DNA from: Anaerolineae bacterium
Lineage (GTDB): Bacteria; Chloroflexota; Anaerolineae; Anaerolineales; Anaerolineaceae
Assembly: GCA_013178185.1 (NCBI GenBank)
Contig: JABLXC010000028.1
Coordinates: 1-45,760 of the forward strand
Reading direction: 5' to 3'
DNA length: 45,760 bases
Shown here: piece after piece, positions 35,568-43,295 of the stretch
Numbering within the stretch: the stretch's first letter is position 1
Layout: every line of letters begins with the position of its first letter
Notes under the pieces: model-generated
The model's database searches: none
The model's input: the letters and a program-made list of their open reading frames with translations, nothing else
Told to the model about the DNA's origin: nothing
Made by a program: the position numbers and the translations under genes

Positions 35568-36464
35568 ATGATTCGCAAAGAGATTTTATCTATTCTGATA
35601 CTGGCGATATTTTTGGCCGTGGCGGCCTGTTCGAAGGGAGCAGAGTCACCGGATCCTAGCGCAACCCCTCTGGCCAGCCCAACTCCGCCTCCCACAGTTA
35701 CGCCGACCTTGCCGCCGCTGGCGGCGAAAGTGAACGATGGGTATGTCCTACTGGCCGATTACCAGGCTGAATTGGGGCGGTTGAAAGCAGCCGAGGAACA
35801 GCTGGGCGAATCACTGAGCGATGAAGAACGCCGCCAAAAGGCACTGGACGAACTGATTGGACAGGAGATCCTGGCGCAGGAGGCGGAGCGGAATGGTTTT
35901 GTGCTGGATGCGCAAGGGCTGGATGAGCGGATTACTAAGCTGCGCGAGGCAGCAGGGGGAGCAGAGGCGTTTACGACCTGGATGCAGGCGAACGGTTATG
36001 ATGAGGAGAGCTTCCGGCGACTGTACTGGAAAGCGGCCGCGGCAGCGTGGCAGCGCGAGAAGATTCTGGCCGGGCTGCCGGAGGCGGTAGAACAGGTGCA
36101 CGCCCGGCAGATCCTGGTGTTCTCGCAAGATCTGGCGAACAAGATTTACGGGCAGTTGCAGGCTGGCGCAGATTTTGCAACGCTGGCCTTTGAGTACGAT
36201 CCGGTGACGGGCGGCGATCTGGGTTGGTTCCCGCGCGGTTACCTGACGCAGGTAGACGTGGAAACGGCGGTTTTTGCGCTGCAACCGGGAGAATACAGCC
36301 AGGTGATCCAGACTTCGTTTGGCTATCATCTCGTCCAGGTGATCGAACGGGATGCGGCGCGCAAGCTAGATGCAGACGCACGGCAAGCCTTGCAGCACAA
36401 GGCGCTACAAGGCTGGATGCAGGAAAAAAAGGAACAAAGTACAATTGAGATACTGGCGCCGTGA
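35568..36464 (+). CDS. parvulin-type peptidyl-prolyl isomerase lipoprotein
   Basis: A SurA/PrsA-like folding helper at the outer face of the membrane. The 298-residue protein has a signal sequence with the lipobox LAVAAC (Cys20), a Pro/Thr linker, a SurA_N-like helical region (residues 50-170: LGESLSDEERRQKALDELIG, LIGQEILAQEAERNGF) and a parvulin domain from about residue 180 (HARQILVFSQDLANKIYGQL, GGDLGWFPRGYL, GYHLVQVIERD). The start is the ATG at 35568, which gives a proper signal peptide; a TTG 14 codons earlier does not. It is read divergently from nrdR. Confidence 0.88.
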   Translation: MIRKEILSILILAIFLAVAACSKGAESPDPSATPLASPTPPPTVTPTLPPLAAKVNDGYVLLADYQAELGRLKAAEEQLGESLSDEERRQKALDELIGQEILAQEAERNGFVLDAQGLDERITKLREAAGGAEAFTTWMQANGYDEESFRRLYWKAAAAAWQREKILAGLPEAVEQVHARQILVFSQDLANKIYGQLQAGADFATLAFEYDPVTGGDLGWFPRGYLTQVDVETAVFALQPGEYSQVIQTSFGYHLVQVIERDAARKLDADARQALQHKALQGWMQEKKEQSTIEILAP

Positions 36465-36498
36465 TGGCGTGTGATCCCCGAACAGCAGGAGGAAATCG

Positions 36499-37254
36499 AT
36501 GCCGGACTTCGATCCTAACACGATGGATACCGAATATGGAGACGATGACGGGCGCAGAGGCGGAGGCTTTTTTTGGAACGTGCTGACGGTCCTGGCTTTG
36601 TTTGGCATCCTGGCTGTGGCGGGGTGGTTTGTGATTGTGTTTCAGAACCCTTATACGGCAGTTAACCCATTCCCGCCACCGACGCTGCCGGCGCCGATCG
36701 TGCTGCCGAGCGCCACGCCAACCGCACCGCAACTGCCGCCAACCTGGACGCCGGCGGTGACTTATACGGTGGCGCCTACGTTTACTGCCCGACCAACCCA
36801 GACCGCGACGCTTTCCGAGACAGAGATCGCCGCGAAGGGACCTACGGCAACGAAGACAGAGAGACCGGTTTCCAATTATTCTTTCGACCTGCAAAGTACA
36901 CCGACTGGCATTGATGCGGCTGTGTTATATCCTGAACGAGGGTGCAACTGGCTAGGGGTGGGTGGTCAGGTGGTGGATATGCAAGGCCGCCCGGTGACGG
37001 GGATCACGGTTCAGATTGGCGGGAACCTGGGCAAAGAGGTGATTGACCAAACCAGCCTGACTGGATTAGCGCTAAAATATGGCGAGGCGGGATATGAGTT
37101 CGAACTTGCCAAAACGCCAATTGCATCTAAACAAACCTTATGGGTGCGGCTGATTGATCAGGCTCGCCTGCCCTTATCCCCTAAGATTTATTTTGACACT
37201 TATGAAGAATGCCAACGAAACCTGGTGATTATTAATTTTCGCCAAGTTCGCTAG
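36499..37254 (+). CDS. membrane-anchored hypothetical protein with Pro/Thr linker
   Basis: The 251-residue protein has a short charged N-terminus, a single membrane segment at about residues 28-50 (WNVLTVLALFGILAVAGWFV), a 60-residue Pro/Thr/Ala linker, and a C-terminal domain from about residue 128 that holds NWLGVGGQVVDMQGRPVTGI, resembling a carboxypeptidase-regulatory-like beta fold. A ribosome site GGAGGAAA precedes the ATG. It follows the isomerase gene after 34 bases and overlaps the convergent DUF711 gene by 23 bases. Function unknown; probably an extracellular surface protein. Confidence 0.65.
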   Translation: MPDFDPNTMDTEYGDDDGRRGGGFFWNVLTVLALFGILAVAGWFVIVFQNPYTAVNPFPPPTLPAPIVLPSATPTAPQLPPTWTPAVTYTVAPTFTARPTQTATLSETEIAAKGPTATKTERPVSNYSFDLQSTPTGIDAAVLYPERGCNWLGVGGQVVDMQGRPVTGITVQIGGNLGKEVIDQTSLTGLALKYGEAGYEFELAKTPIASKQTLWVRLIDQARLPLSPKIYFDTYEECQRNLVIINFRQVR

Positions 37255-38479
37255 ACCCATTCCAGGGGCGCGGCTTGAGGGGGAAAATCTCGTCAGACGC
37301 CAGCAGTCCGTTGAGCGGCGCGGCGTGGGTGGGTAAGACGCCGCCGTTTGCAAAGAATTCAAAATCGAAGCCGGTGCGCTCGCCGGCGTTTTTGCCCGGC
37401 ACCGGCATGAGGCGGGCGGTGAGCGGCTTATCCAGGCGGACGGAAAGGGCAGCCAGATCGGCGAGCAAGGAAGCGAGCTCTTCCGGCGTGATGCCACCGG
37501 GCAAGGGGACGGTGTCGAGACCGGCACCGCAGACGGCAGAAAAGAGGAGCAGGTCGCGGATGGTTAGCACGCCCTCACCGCTGCGCAGCGCCAGGACGGA
37601 ATCTTCCAGCACGGGCAACATGAGGCCATTGAAGCCAGCGCGCGGCCATTGTCCCTGGTCGAGGGTGTCGGCGATGATGGCCGCGGCGGAGAGCGAACCC
37701 GCTAGGCCGATTTTTGGGACACCCAGGGTTTCCATCGCGCCGGCTAGTGAGCAGGAATCGAGAGGAAAAGGTGCGGGCGAAAAATCTATTCCCCCGAACT
37801 GGAGGTCAAACTGGCTTGAAAGATCTCTAGAAATGGTGGTTAATTTCTGAGCGGCGGATTCCAGGTCGTTTAGTAATCTTTTTCGCCCGGCGGCGATGCT
37901 GACAACGCCGGAAAATGCGTTGCGAGCGATATCTGCGCATTCAACTGCCAGGGCAAATTTCAGTTGCGAGGTATCGTGGTAGGCTGCTGGGAAGAAAGGC
38001 GCACCAGGGGGGACGTTAGCCAGAGCAGCAAAGCGTAAATTGGTGAAGCCATCAGGCGTGAGAAGAGCGTTTTGGGTGATGATGCGGGCGCAGGCTTTGA
38101 CCGCCCATAGATTTACCCCCGCTCCGCGGCTCGCCATGACGGCGCTGAAAAAGACATTGCGGGTTGCCGCCAGCAGAGCGGGGATGACGGCGTAGCTTTG
38201 GGGGAATTCTGGTAGAGCTGGGCCAAGCGAGAGGTAAGAAAAACCGTTCAAGGAAGCTTCGGCTTCCCATTCCTGTACTTGGGAGAGGAGGTGATCTGGC
38301 TCAAGGAGGGGAAAGCATTGAGGAAACGGAACAGTTGCCAAACGGGTGGTTTGGACCTCGAAGCCAGCCTGGTTGAAACGAAAAACGGCCTGAGAAACGA
38401 AAGTGGCAAAGCGCTTTAGTGTGTCTTTAGAGGAAGGTGCGGCTGGGTTGAAGAAACAAGTGATAGAACGAATTTTCAT
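37232..38479 (-). CDS. DUF711 family protein
   Basis: The 415-residue protein begins MKIRSITCFFNPA and contains FSAVCGAGLDTVPLPGGI, the glycine-rich segment, and LAALSVRLDKPLTARLMPVP, which match DUF711 (UPF0210). No biochemical role is established, to my knowledge. Its ATG overlaps the trmH stop codon in ATGA, so it is translated with the methyltransferase. It ends within the last 23 bases of the convergent membrane-anchored gene. Confidence 0.75.
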   Translation of the reverse strand: MKIRSITCFFNPAAPSSKDTLKRFATFVSQAVFRFNQAGFEVQTTRLATVPFPQCFPLLEPDHLLSQVQEWEAEASLNGFSYLSLGPALPEFPQSYAVIPALLAATRNVFFSAVMASRGAGVNLWAVKACARIITQNALLTPDGFTNLRFAALANVPPGAPFFPAAYHDTSQLKFALAVECADIARNAFSGVVSIAAGRKRLLNDLESAAQKLTTISRDLSSQFDLQFGGIDFSPAPFPLDSCSLAGAMETLGVPKIGLAGSLSAAAIIADTLDQGQWPRAGFNGLMLPVLEDSVLALRSGEGVLTIRDLLLFSAVCGAGLDTVPLPGGITPEELASLLADLAALSVRLDKPLTARLMPVPGKNAGERTGFDFEFFANGGVLPTHAAPLNGLLASDEIFPLKPRPWNGSSELGEN

Positions 38480-39258
38480 GAATGCCTCTGTCGGATGACC
38501 TCAAATATCAGGATACCGGCGGCAACGGCGGCGTTGAGCGATTCGAAGCGGCCGGGCATGGGAATTGACAGGGGGGTGACCGCCGCGCTGCGAATTTCGG
38601 GGGCGGGCCCTTCAGCTTCTCCGCCGATGATCAGCGCCAGGGGCGCGCGCAAGTCGGCCTGCCAGTAAGGAAGGCCCTTTTGGGCTTCGGCCAGGAAAAG
38701 GTTGAGAGGTGGAACAAAATTTATGCAATGCGCATAGATATCTTGCCAGGGATTGGTAAAGATCGGGAGTCTGAAGTGAGCGCCCATGCCGGCGCGCAGC
38801 ACCTTGGGAGAAAAGGGGTCGGCTGATCCAGAAGTGAGGAAAACGGCCTGAACTCCGGCAGCCGCGGCAGAGCGGAGCAGCGCGCCCAGGTTGCCCGGAT
38901 CCCGGATGGCATCCCCGATGACGGCGAAATCGAGTTTTTCCGGCAGGGTAGGCTGGCGTTCTGGAAGGACGGCCAGTATGCCTTGGGGAGATTCGGTCCC
39001 GGAGATTTTTTCCATGACGGCGGGGGTTACTTCTTCTACATCGCAGCCGGCCTGGGTGCATGCATTGAGCAATTCCTTCCCGCGAGAAGAAATTGGGCTT
39101 GAATAGAAAATCCATTCGGGGAGCCAGCCGGTCGAATAAGCCTCTTCTACCAGGCGGACGCCTTCGATGACGAAAAGACAAGATTTCTGGCGTTCCTGTT
39201 TTTGGCGGAGCAGCGCCCGCGCCAATTTGACGCGTGGGTTCTGGAGCGATGTGATCAT
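38476..39258 (-). CDS. TrmH/SpoU family RNA 2'-O-methyltransferase
   Basis: These SAM-dependent enzymes methylate ribose 2'-O in tRNA or rRNA. The 260-residue protein has an N-terminal substrate-binding part (VIEGVRLVEEA) and the SPOUT knot with motif 1 DPGNLGALLRSA, motif 2 LIIGGEAEGPAPE and motif 3 SIPMPGRFESLNAAVAAGI. The target cannot be told from the sequence. It lies between a macrodomain gene and the DUF711 gene, with ATGA overlaps on both sides. Confidence 0.93.
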   Translation of the reverse strand: MITSLQNPRVKLARALLRQKQERQKSCLFVIEGVRLVEEAYSTGWLPEWIFYSSPISSRGKELLNACTQAGCDVEEVTPAVMEKISGTESPQGILAVLPERQPTLPEKLDFAVIGDAIRDPGNLGALLRSAAAAGVQAVFLTSGSADPFSPKVLRAGMGAHFRLPIFTNPWQDIYAHCINFVPPLNLFLAEAQKGLPYWQADLRAPLALIIGGEAEGPAPEIRSAAVTPLSIPMPGRFESLNAAVAAGILIFEVIRQRHS

Positions 39259-39842
39259 GTGAGAGGATTGTTCCCGGTGGGGGAAAACCAGCGGTCAAAG
39301 GCTTCTGTGAAGACAGCCAGGGTGGGCTCATCAATGATTGTCAGCCGGATGAGGCGGAGAGATGAGGCTGGGTGATCTTGAAAGAAGCGGCTGATCGTCT
39401 TATAGAAGATGCCGGCGGCGCGCTCTTTTGGAAACCCAAAAATGCCAGTCGAGATCGGTGGGATGGCCAAAGAAGTAAAAGCCTGTTTGTCAGCCAGTAA
39501 GAGGGAACCTTGAATGGCATCGGCCAGTTTTCTATCTTCATCGCCTTCTTCCCAAATTGGACCGACAGCGTGGATGACGTAGTGGCAAGGAAGCCGTCCA
39601 GCGCGGGTAAGAGCGGGGGCGTTGTGCGGCACCGGACCATGTTCCTGCACCCAGTGCGTGCTTTCCTGCTGGATTTCCGGGCCGCCGCGGCTGGAAATCA
39701 CGCCTGCCACGCCGCCGCTGTGGATCAGGCGGTCATTGGCTGCGTTGACGATGGCATCTACCTGCTGGGTGGTGATATCTGCCTGGAGGAGTTCCAAAAC
39801 CCCGCCGGATTGAAAGATATGTTTGCGAACCGGATCAGCCAT
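39255..39842 (-). CDS. macrodomain ADP-ribose hydrolase
   Basis: MacroD-type proteins remove mono-ADP-ribose or hydrolyse O-acetyl-ADP-ribose. The 195-residue sequence has VDAIVNAANDRLIHSGGVAG (residues 29-50, the ADP-ribose pocket), CHYVIHAVGPIW, and IPPISTGIFGFPKERA. The start is ATG 39842 (MADPVRKH) with GAGG upstream; a longer frame lacks a site. It is the first gene of the macro-trmH-DUF711 unit, so its product may act together with RNA modification, but that is inference. Confidence 0.92.
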   Translation of the reverse strand: MADPVRKHIFQSGGVLELLQADITTQQVDAIVNAANDRLIHSGGVAGVISSRGGPEIQQESTHWVQEHGPVPHNAPALTRAGRLPCHYVIHAVGPIWEEGDEDRKLADAIQGSLLLADKQAFTSLAIPPISTGIFGFPKERAAGIFYKTISRFFQDHPASSLRLIRLTIIDEPTLAVFTEAFDRWFSPTGNNPLT

Positions 39843-39872
39843 GGGATTTGCCTCAACAGTAATTGTATCGCA

Positions 39873-39909
39873 TATAAAAAAAATCGGGATGGCTGTGCGA
39901 GCCATCCCG
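39873..39909 (-). terminator. rplT operon terminator
   Basis: On the minus strand CGGGATGGCT and AGCCATCCCG form a perfect 10-bp stem with a 5-base loop (39885-39909), followed by ATTTTTTTTATATG. It ends infC-rpmI-rplT. Confidence 0.9.
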
Positions 39910-39932
39910 GAGGAGAAATTCCGCTGTATGAA

Positions 39933-40283
39933 CTAAACGGCTTTGGCTTTTTCTACTACTGCTGTAAAGGCTTTAGGATCGCGTACTGCCAGGTCTGCAA
40001 GAACTTTGCGATTGAGATTGATGTTGGCTTTTTTCATCGCATAGATGAGCCGGCTATAGCTAATGTTGTTCTGGCGAGCGGCAGCATTGATGCGGGCAAT
40101 CCACAGTTTGCGCAGGTCGCGTTTGCGGACACGGCGGTCGCGGTAGGCATACCACATACTCTTGAGCAGTGTCTCGTTGGCGCGGCGGAAGAGACGGTGA
40201 CGAGTGCCGAAGAAGCCTTTGGTAAGCTTTAGAACTTTTTTATGACGCAGGTGGCCGTAGGGGCCTCCTTTTACACGAGCCAT
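39933..40283 (-). CDS. rplT: 50S ribosomal protein L20
   Basis: bL20 is an early assembly protein of the 50S subunit and a translational repressor of its own operon in many bacteria. The 116-residue basic protein starts [16 protein letters not shown] and has the typical [17 protein letters not shown] segment. AGGAG precedes the ATG. It is the last gene of infC-rpmI-rplT, the conserved order, and is followed by a strong terminator. Confidence 0.97.
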   Translation of the reverse strand: MARVKGGPYGHLRHKKVLKLTKGFFGTRHRLFRRANETLLKSMWYAYRDRRVRKRDLRKLWIARINAAARQNNISYSRLIYAMKKANINLNRKVLADLAVRDPKAFTAVVEKAKAV

Positions 40284-40379
40284 AATTACACTCCTTTGCG
40301 AACCCCTGGGCGCCGGTGAAAATCACCAGTTGCGAACACCCAGCAGCCGCACAAAAAAAACGGAAACGATAATGGGTGA

Positions 40380-40616
40380 TTACTCCTGGTCTGCCATGTG
40401 GGGTGCAAGTCGTTTCACCCGGGAAATGATCTTCTTGCCTTGGACGGCGATCATCTCTGTGAATAAGGCTTTGGTGCGATCCGAAGTGCGGCGGCGCAGA
40501 TGGCTTTTTCCGCCTTTGGTTCGCACCAAGACTCCCGACCCAGTGAGGCGGAACCGTTTTGAGGTTGCCTTATGGGTCTTGAGTTTGTATTTTCCAGCTT
40601 TTAGTTTGCGTGGCAC
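40380..40616 (-). CDS. rpmI: 50S ribosomal protein L35
   Basis: The 78-residue protein is bL35 with KLKTHKATSKRFRLTGSG and SHLRRRTSDRTKALF. The start is GTG at 40616 with GAGAGGAG upstream. It runs a little longer than the usual 64-66 residues, with a C-terminal extension (ISRVKRLAPHMADQE). It lies between infC and rplT. Confidence 0.95.
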   Translation of the reverse strand: MPRKLKAGKYKLKTHKATSKRFRLTGSGVLVRTKGGKSHLRRRTSDRTKALFTEMIAVQGKKIISRVKRLAPHMADQE

Positions 40617-40704
40617 AGCGAAACTCCTCTCAACAAATTTTGCGGTCTGTTCACCAAACCAGGCCGCATTTTAACACAACCCTGATGGATTTGGGGAGAT
40701 TATT

Positions 40705-41295
40705 TCAGCTTTCTATTTCCTGCTCTTGGCTCTGCGGCTCTGGCTGGTCTTCTTGTTTTTCGGCGGGTTTCTTTTTGAGTTTGGCCGGGATGGGGGTGAG
40801 CAACATCGACATGACCCGACCTTCTATATTGGGCGCCTGTTCGACCGTAGCGATATCTGCCAGTGCTTCAGCAATTTCCTTCAGATCTTCTAGCGCAATT
40901 TCTGGGTAGGTGATTTCACGTCCTCTAAAGCGGATAGTTACTTTCACCTTCATATTGTCCAACAGCCAGCGGCGAGCGTCTCTCACCTTGAATGAGCGAT
41001 GGTGCTCATTTGTCTTTGGACGAAGGCGAATTTCTTTGATCTCGATTTTGGTTTGAGATTTACGCGCCTCGCGCTCTTTCTTGGTTCGTTCGTAGAGGAA
41101 CTTGCCAAAATCCATTACCCGGCAGACCGGCGGATCTGAGTTGGGGGCTACTTCAACGAGATCCAAGTCTGCGTCTGCAGCAATGCGTAGAGCGTCTCGA
41201 ATAGCGACTACTCCTAAGTTCTCGCCATTGGGGCCGATCAATCGAACTTCGGGCACCCGAATTGTTTCGTTGACCCTAAAACTGCTTGCGCTGAT
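40705..41295 (-). CDS. infC: translation initiation factor IF-3, AUC start
   Basis: IF-3 keeps the ribosomal subunits apart and checks start codons. The protein has PEVRLIGPNGENLGVVAI (N domain), the linker with TKKEREARKSQTKIEIKEI and the C domain with LRPKTNEHHRSFKVRDARRW. The GTG at 41256 would drop the conserved RVNETIR segment. An ATC at 41295, preceded by AAGGAG with six bases of spacing, restores it (SASSFRVNETIRV) and gives 196 residues; a TAG closes the frame seven codons before the ATC. Rare AUU/AUC starts are known in infC and let IF-3 repress its own synthesis. The C-terminus carries a Gln/Glu/Pro-rich tail. Confidence 0.9.
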   Translation of the reverse strand: MSASSFRVNETIRVPEVRLIGPNGENLGVVAIRDALRIAADADLDLVEVAPNSDPPVCRVMDFGKFLYERTKKEREARKSQTKIEIKEIRLRPKTNEHHRSFKVRDARRWLLDNMKVKVTIRFRGREITYPEIALEDLKEIAEALADIATVEQAPNIEGRVMSMLLTPIPAKLKKKPAEKQEDQPEPQSQEQEIES

Positions 41296-41346
41296 AGTTT
41301 TCTCCTTAATATCCTAAATTTCTTTGGTTTAAGCCGAAGATAGTTG

Positions 41347-41376
41347 AATATACCATAACTGCTTTGAAATCGTCAA
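41347..41376 (-). promoter_or_regulatory. promoter of infC-rpmI-rplT
   Basis: On the minus strand TTGACG (41376-41371) and TATATT (41352-41347) are separated by 18 bases, about 50 bases before the AUC start. Confidence 0.6.
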
Positions 41377-41461
41377 CGCTTTAGATAGCCGAAAATGATA
41401 ACTTTCTCATCGCTTTTTGAATTCCTCTTCCCAAGATCGACAAATGGAAGAAAAGGCGGTG

Positions 41462-43111
41462 TTAACGTCCGGCAAAGCGGAGGCGATCCAGGATTTTCAA
41501 CGGGTCGTCTTCGAAATAGCGTTTGGTCCAGCTCTGGTCTTCTGTGAGGGTAAGGGGGACTTGAGTGACGCCTTTCCTCAACCGTTCGGCAAGGTGGAAG
41601 CGAAAGCGATAGTGATCGTAAAATCGCAGCAGTTCGCAGCCGTACATATCGGCAACCTCAGTATCGGACCGGATGGCCAGGAAGTTTTCGTCATTTCCGC
41701 TGGAGGCGGATTTTGAGAAGTTGTGCGACCCGGAAATGACGACGGGCTGGTCGGAGGTGAAATCAACGATGATCATTTTGGTATGGATTAGAATGTTCCC
41801 TCGCTGTCCGTAGGTTGATTCTTTGATCCAGCCTTCAAGACCGCGGGAATAGAGGGCAGTGGCTGAAAAACTGGCGGTGCGGTCGGCGTGGATGCCGGTG
41901 ATGCGGCTGCGAGTATTCTGGAGGCCATAGCGGAGAATACTGTCGTTAGGAGCTCCAAGCAGGCTCTGTTCCAGGCCGTCGTACAGGTTGAAAGCCGTGC
42001 AGAAAAGGACATCGCGATTGGCATGATCAACCAGGTTGATCAAAGCGTTGAGATCGTTGCCGTTGCTGCGAGGTGAAAAGCCAGCGAAGAGAGCGTTACC
42101 GAGATCCACGGGGTTGTTCTGATTGATAAATTTGCGGGTGTCTGTCACTGAGCCGCCGTTGAAGATAACCTCAAAAAGATCCTGATATTGTCTGGAAATT
42201 TCGGGGCTTTCGAGGATGTGGACGACGTTACCCTGGCGATAAACGCCGTTTTCAGTAAAGTTTGTGGAACCGCATAGAACGGCCTGGGGCTGGTATTCAC
42301 CCTGTACCAGGCGGCTGAGGACGATGAATTTGTGATGGAATATTTTGGAGGTTATGCGCTCCCTTTTGAGTTCTTCGGGCAAGCCGACCAGGTTGGCGCA
42401 GTTTATTCGGGTTTGTTCGTCCCCCGGCTTGCCATGATAGATTACCCTGACACGCACCTGGCGATTGTGGGCGTCCTGAACGGCTTGCACAATTGCGGGG
42501 AGTTCATATTCATAGATGGCAATATCGAGAGCCCAGCTGGCGCCTTTGGCGCGCTGGATAAAAGCGAGGATTTGCTCGAGCAGACCGCGGGAGAGCCACG
42601 TGAGGGCTTTAGGCGGGAGCGGGGGAGCGGGCTGTTGGGCTTTCAGGGCGGCGTTCAGCTCTTTGATGTAATCTTCAAAGCGATGGGCAAAAGCCTGGCT
42701 GGCGGCGGCGGCTCGATTAAATATGATGCGATGCTTTCCATCATTCAGGCTGGCAGTTTTTACAACCACTTCTGGCCCGCGTTCGAGGCGGGGATTATCC
42801 CAGGGGGGATAAACCGGATGGACAGTATATCGATATTCGCTATCGGGGTAGACGCGATAGTCTGACCAGCGAAATTTTTGGATAGGGGCGACGTTGGAGG
42901 GAACCAGCCAGCCGGGCGTGTGGGGAGCGCGAGGGAAATGGAGAGCGCCCATGAGCCAACCGGTCGAATCGTTGAAGGCATTGTAGCGCTGGATGGCAAA
43001 TCCCAGAAGTCCATCTCTTTTTGTTGGATCAATATCCATGGCGAGCAGGACGCCGGTCGTTCCGGCGTATGCTTTCACGAAAACCCCGTTCGTTTCGGCA
43101 ATATTTCGCAT
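41462..43111 (-). CDS. phospholipase D-family protein (two HKD motifs)
   Basis: The 549-residue protein has two PLD active-site motifs: HHKFIVL followed by CGSTNFTENG (about residues 265-290) and HTKMIIVD followed by SGSHNFSKSASSGNDEN (about residues 440-470). Such enzymes hydrolyse phosphodiesters (phospholipid or nucleic acid). Residues 1-180 form an unassigned N-terminal region. No signal peptide is present, so a cytosolic role, for example on nucleic acids, is plausible. GAGGAG precedes the ATG. It lies downstream of thrS and upstream of infC, with spacing that suggests its own transcript. Confidence 0.8.
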   Translation of the reverse strand: MRNIAETNGVFVKAYAGTTGVLLAMDIDPTKRDGLLGFAIQRYNAFNDSTGWLMGALHFPRAPHTPGWLVPSNVAPIQKFRWSDYRVYPDSEYRYTVHPVYPPWDNPRLERGPEVVVKTASLNDGKHRIIFNRAAAASQAFAHRFEDYIKELNAALKAQQPAPPLPPKALTWLSRGLLEQILAFIQRAKGASWALDIAIYEYELPAIVQAVQDAHNRQVRVRVIYHGKPGDEQTRINCANLVGLPEELKRERITSKIFHHKFIVLSRLVQGEYQPQAVLCGSTNFTENGVYRQGNVVHILESPEISRQYQDLFEVIFNGGSVTDTRKFINQNNPVDLGNALFAGFSPRSNGNDLNALINLVDHANRDVLFCTAFNLYDGLEQSLLGAPNDSILRYGLQNTRSRITGIHADRTASFSATALYSRGLEGWIKESTYGQRGNILIHTKMIIVDFTSDQPVVISGSHNFSKSASSGNDENFLAIRSDTEVADMYGCELLRFYDHYRFRFHLAERLRKGVTQVPLTLTEDQSWTKRYFEDDPLKILDRLRFAGR

Positions 43112-43247
43112 ACGAGCTCCTCTTGGGGCGTTTTGGTTTCTTTAATGGCTCGAAGCAATCCGGTTCATTGATTATGATGCTGAATGAGGCTAAATTTCTC
43201 TGAGTGTATCCTATTTGTAAGGATTAAGCAATTTGACGCAGAATGCA

Positions 43248-43274
43248 AAAGAGGCGGAGTCGAGCCGCCTCTTT
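43248..43274 (-). terminator. thrS terminator
   Basis: AAAGAGGCGG (43248-43257) and CCGCCTCTTT (43265-43274) form a perfect 10-bp stem; on the minus strand it is followed by a short TTTTGC run, 22 bases after the thrS stop. Confidence 0.65.
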
Positions 43275-43295
43275 CACCATTGGTGCAGTTTGCTG

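Noticed and set aside
41256-41258. GTG as infC start
   Set aside because: It would remove the conserved RVNETIR segment and has no ribosome site; the ATC at 41295 fits better.
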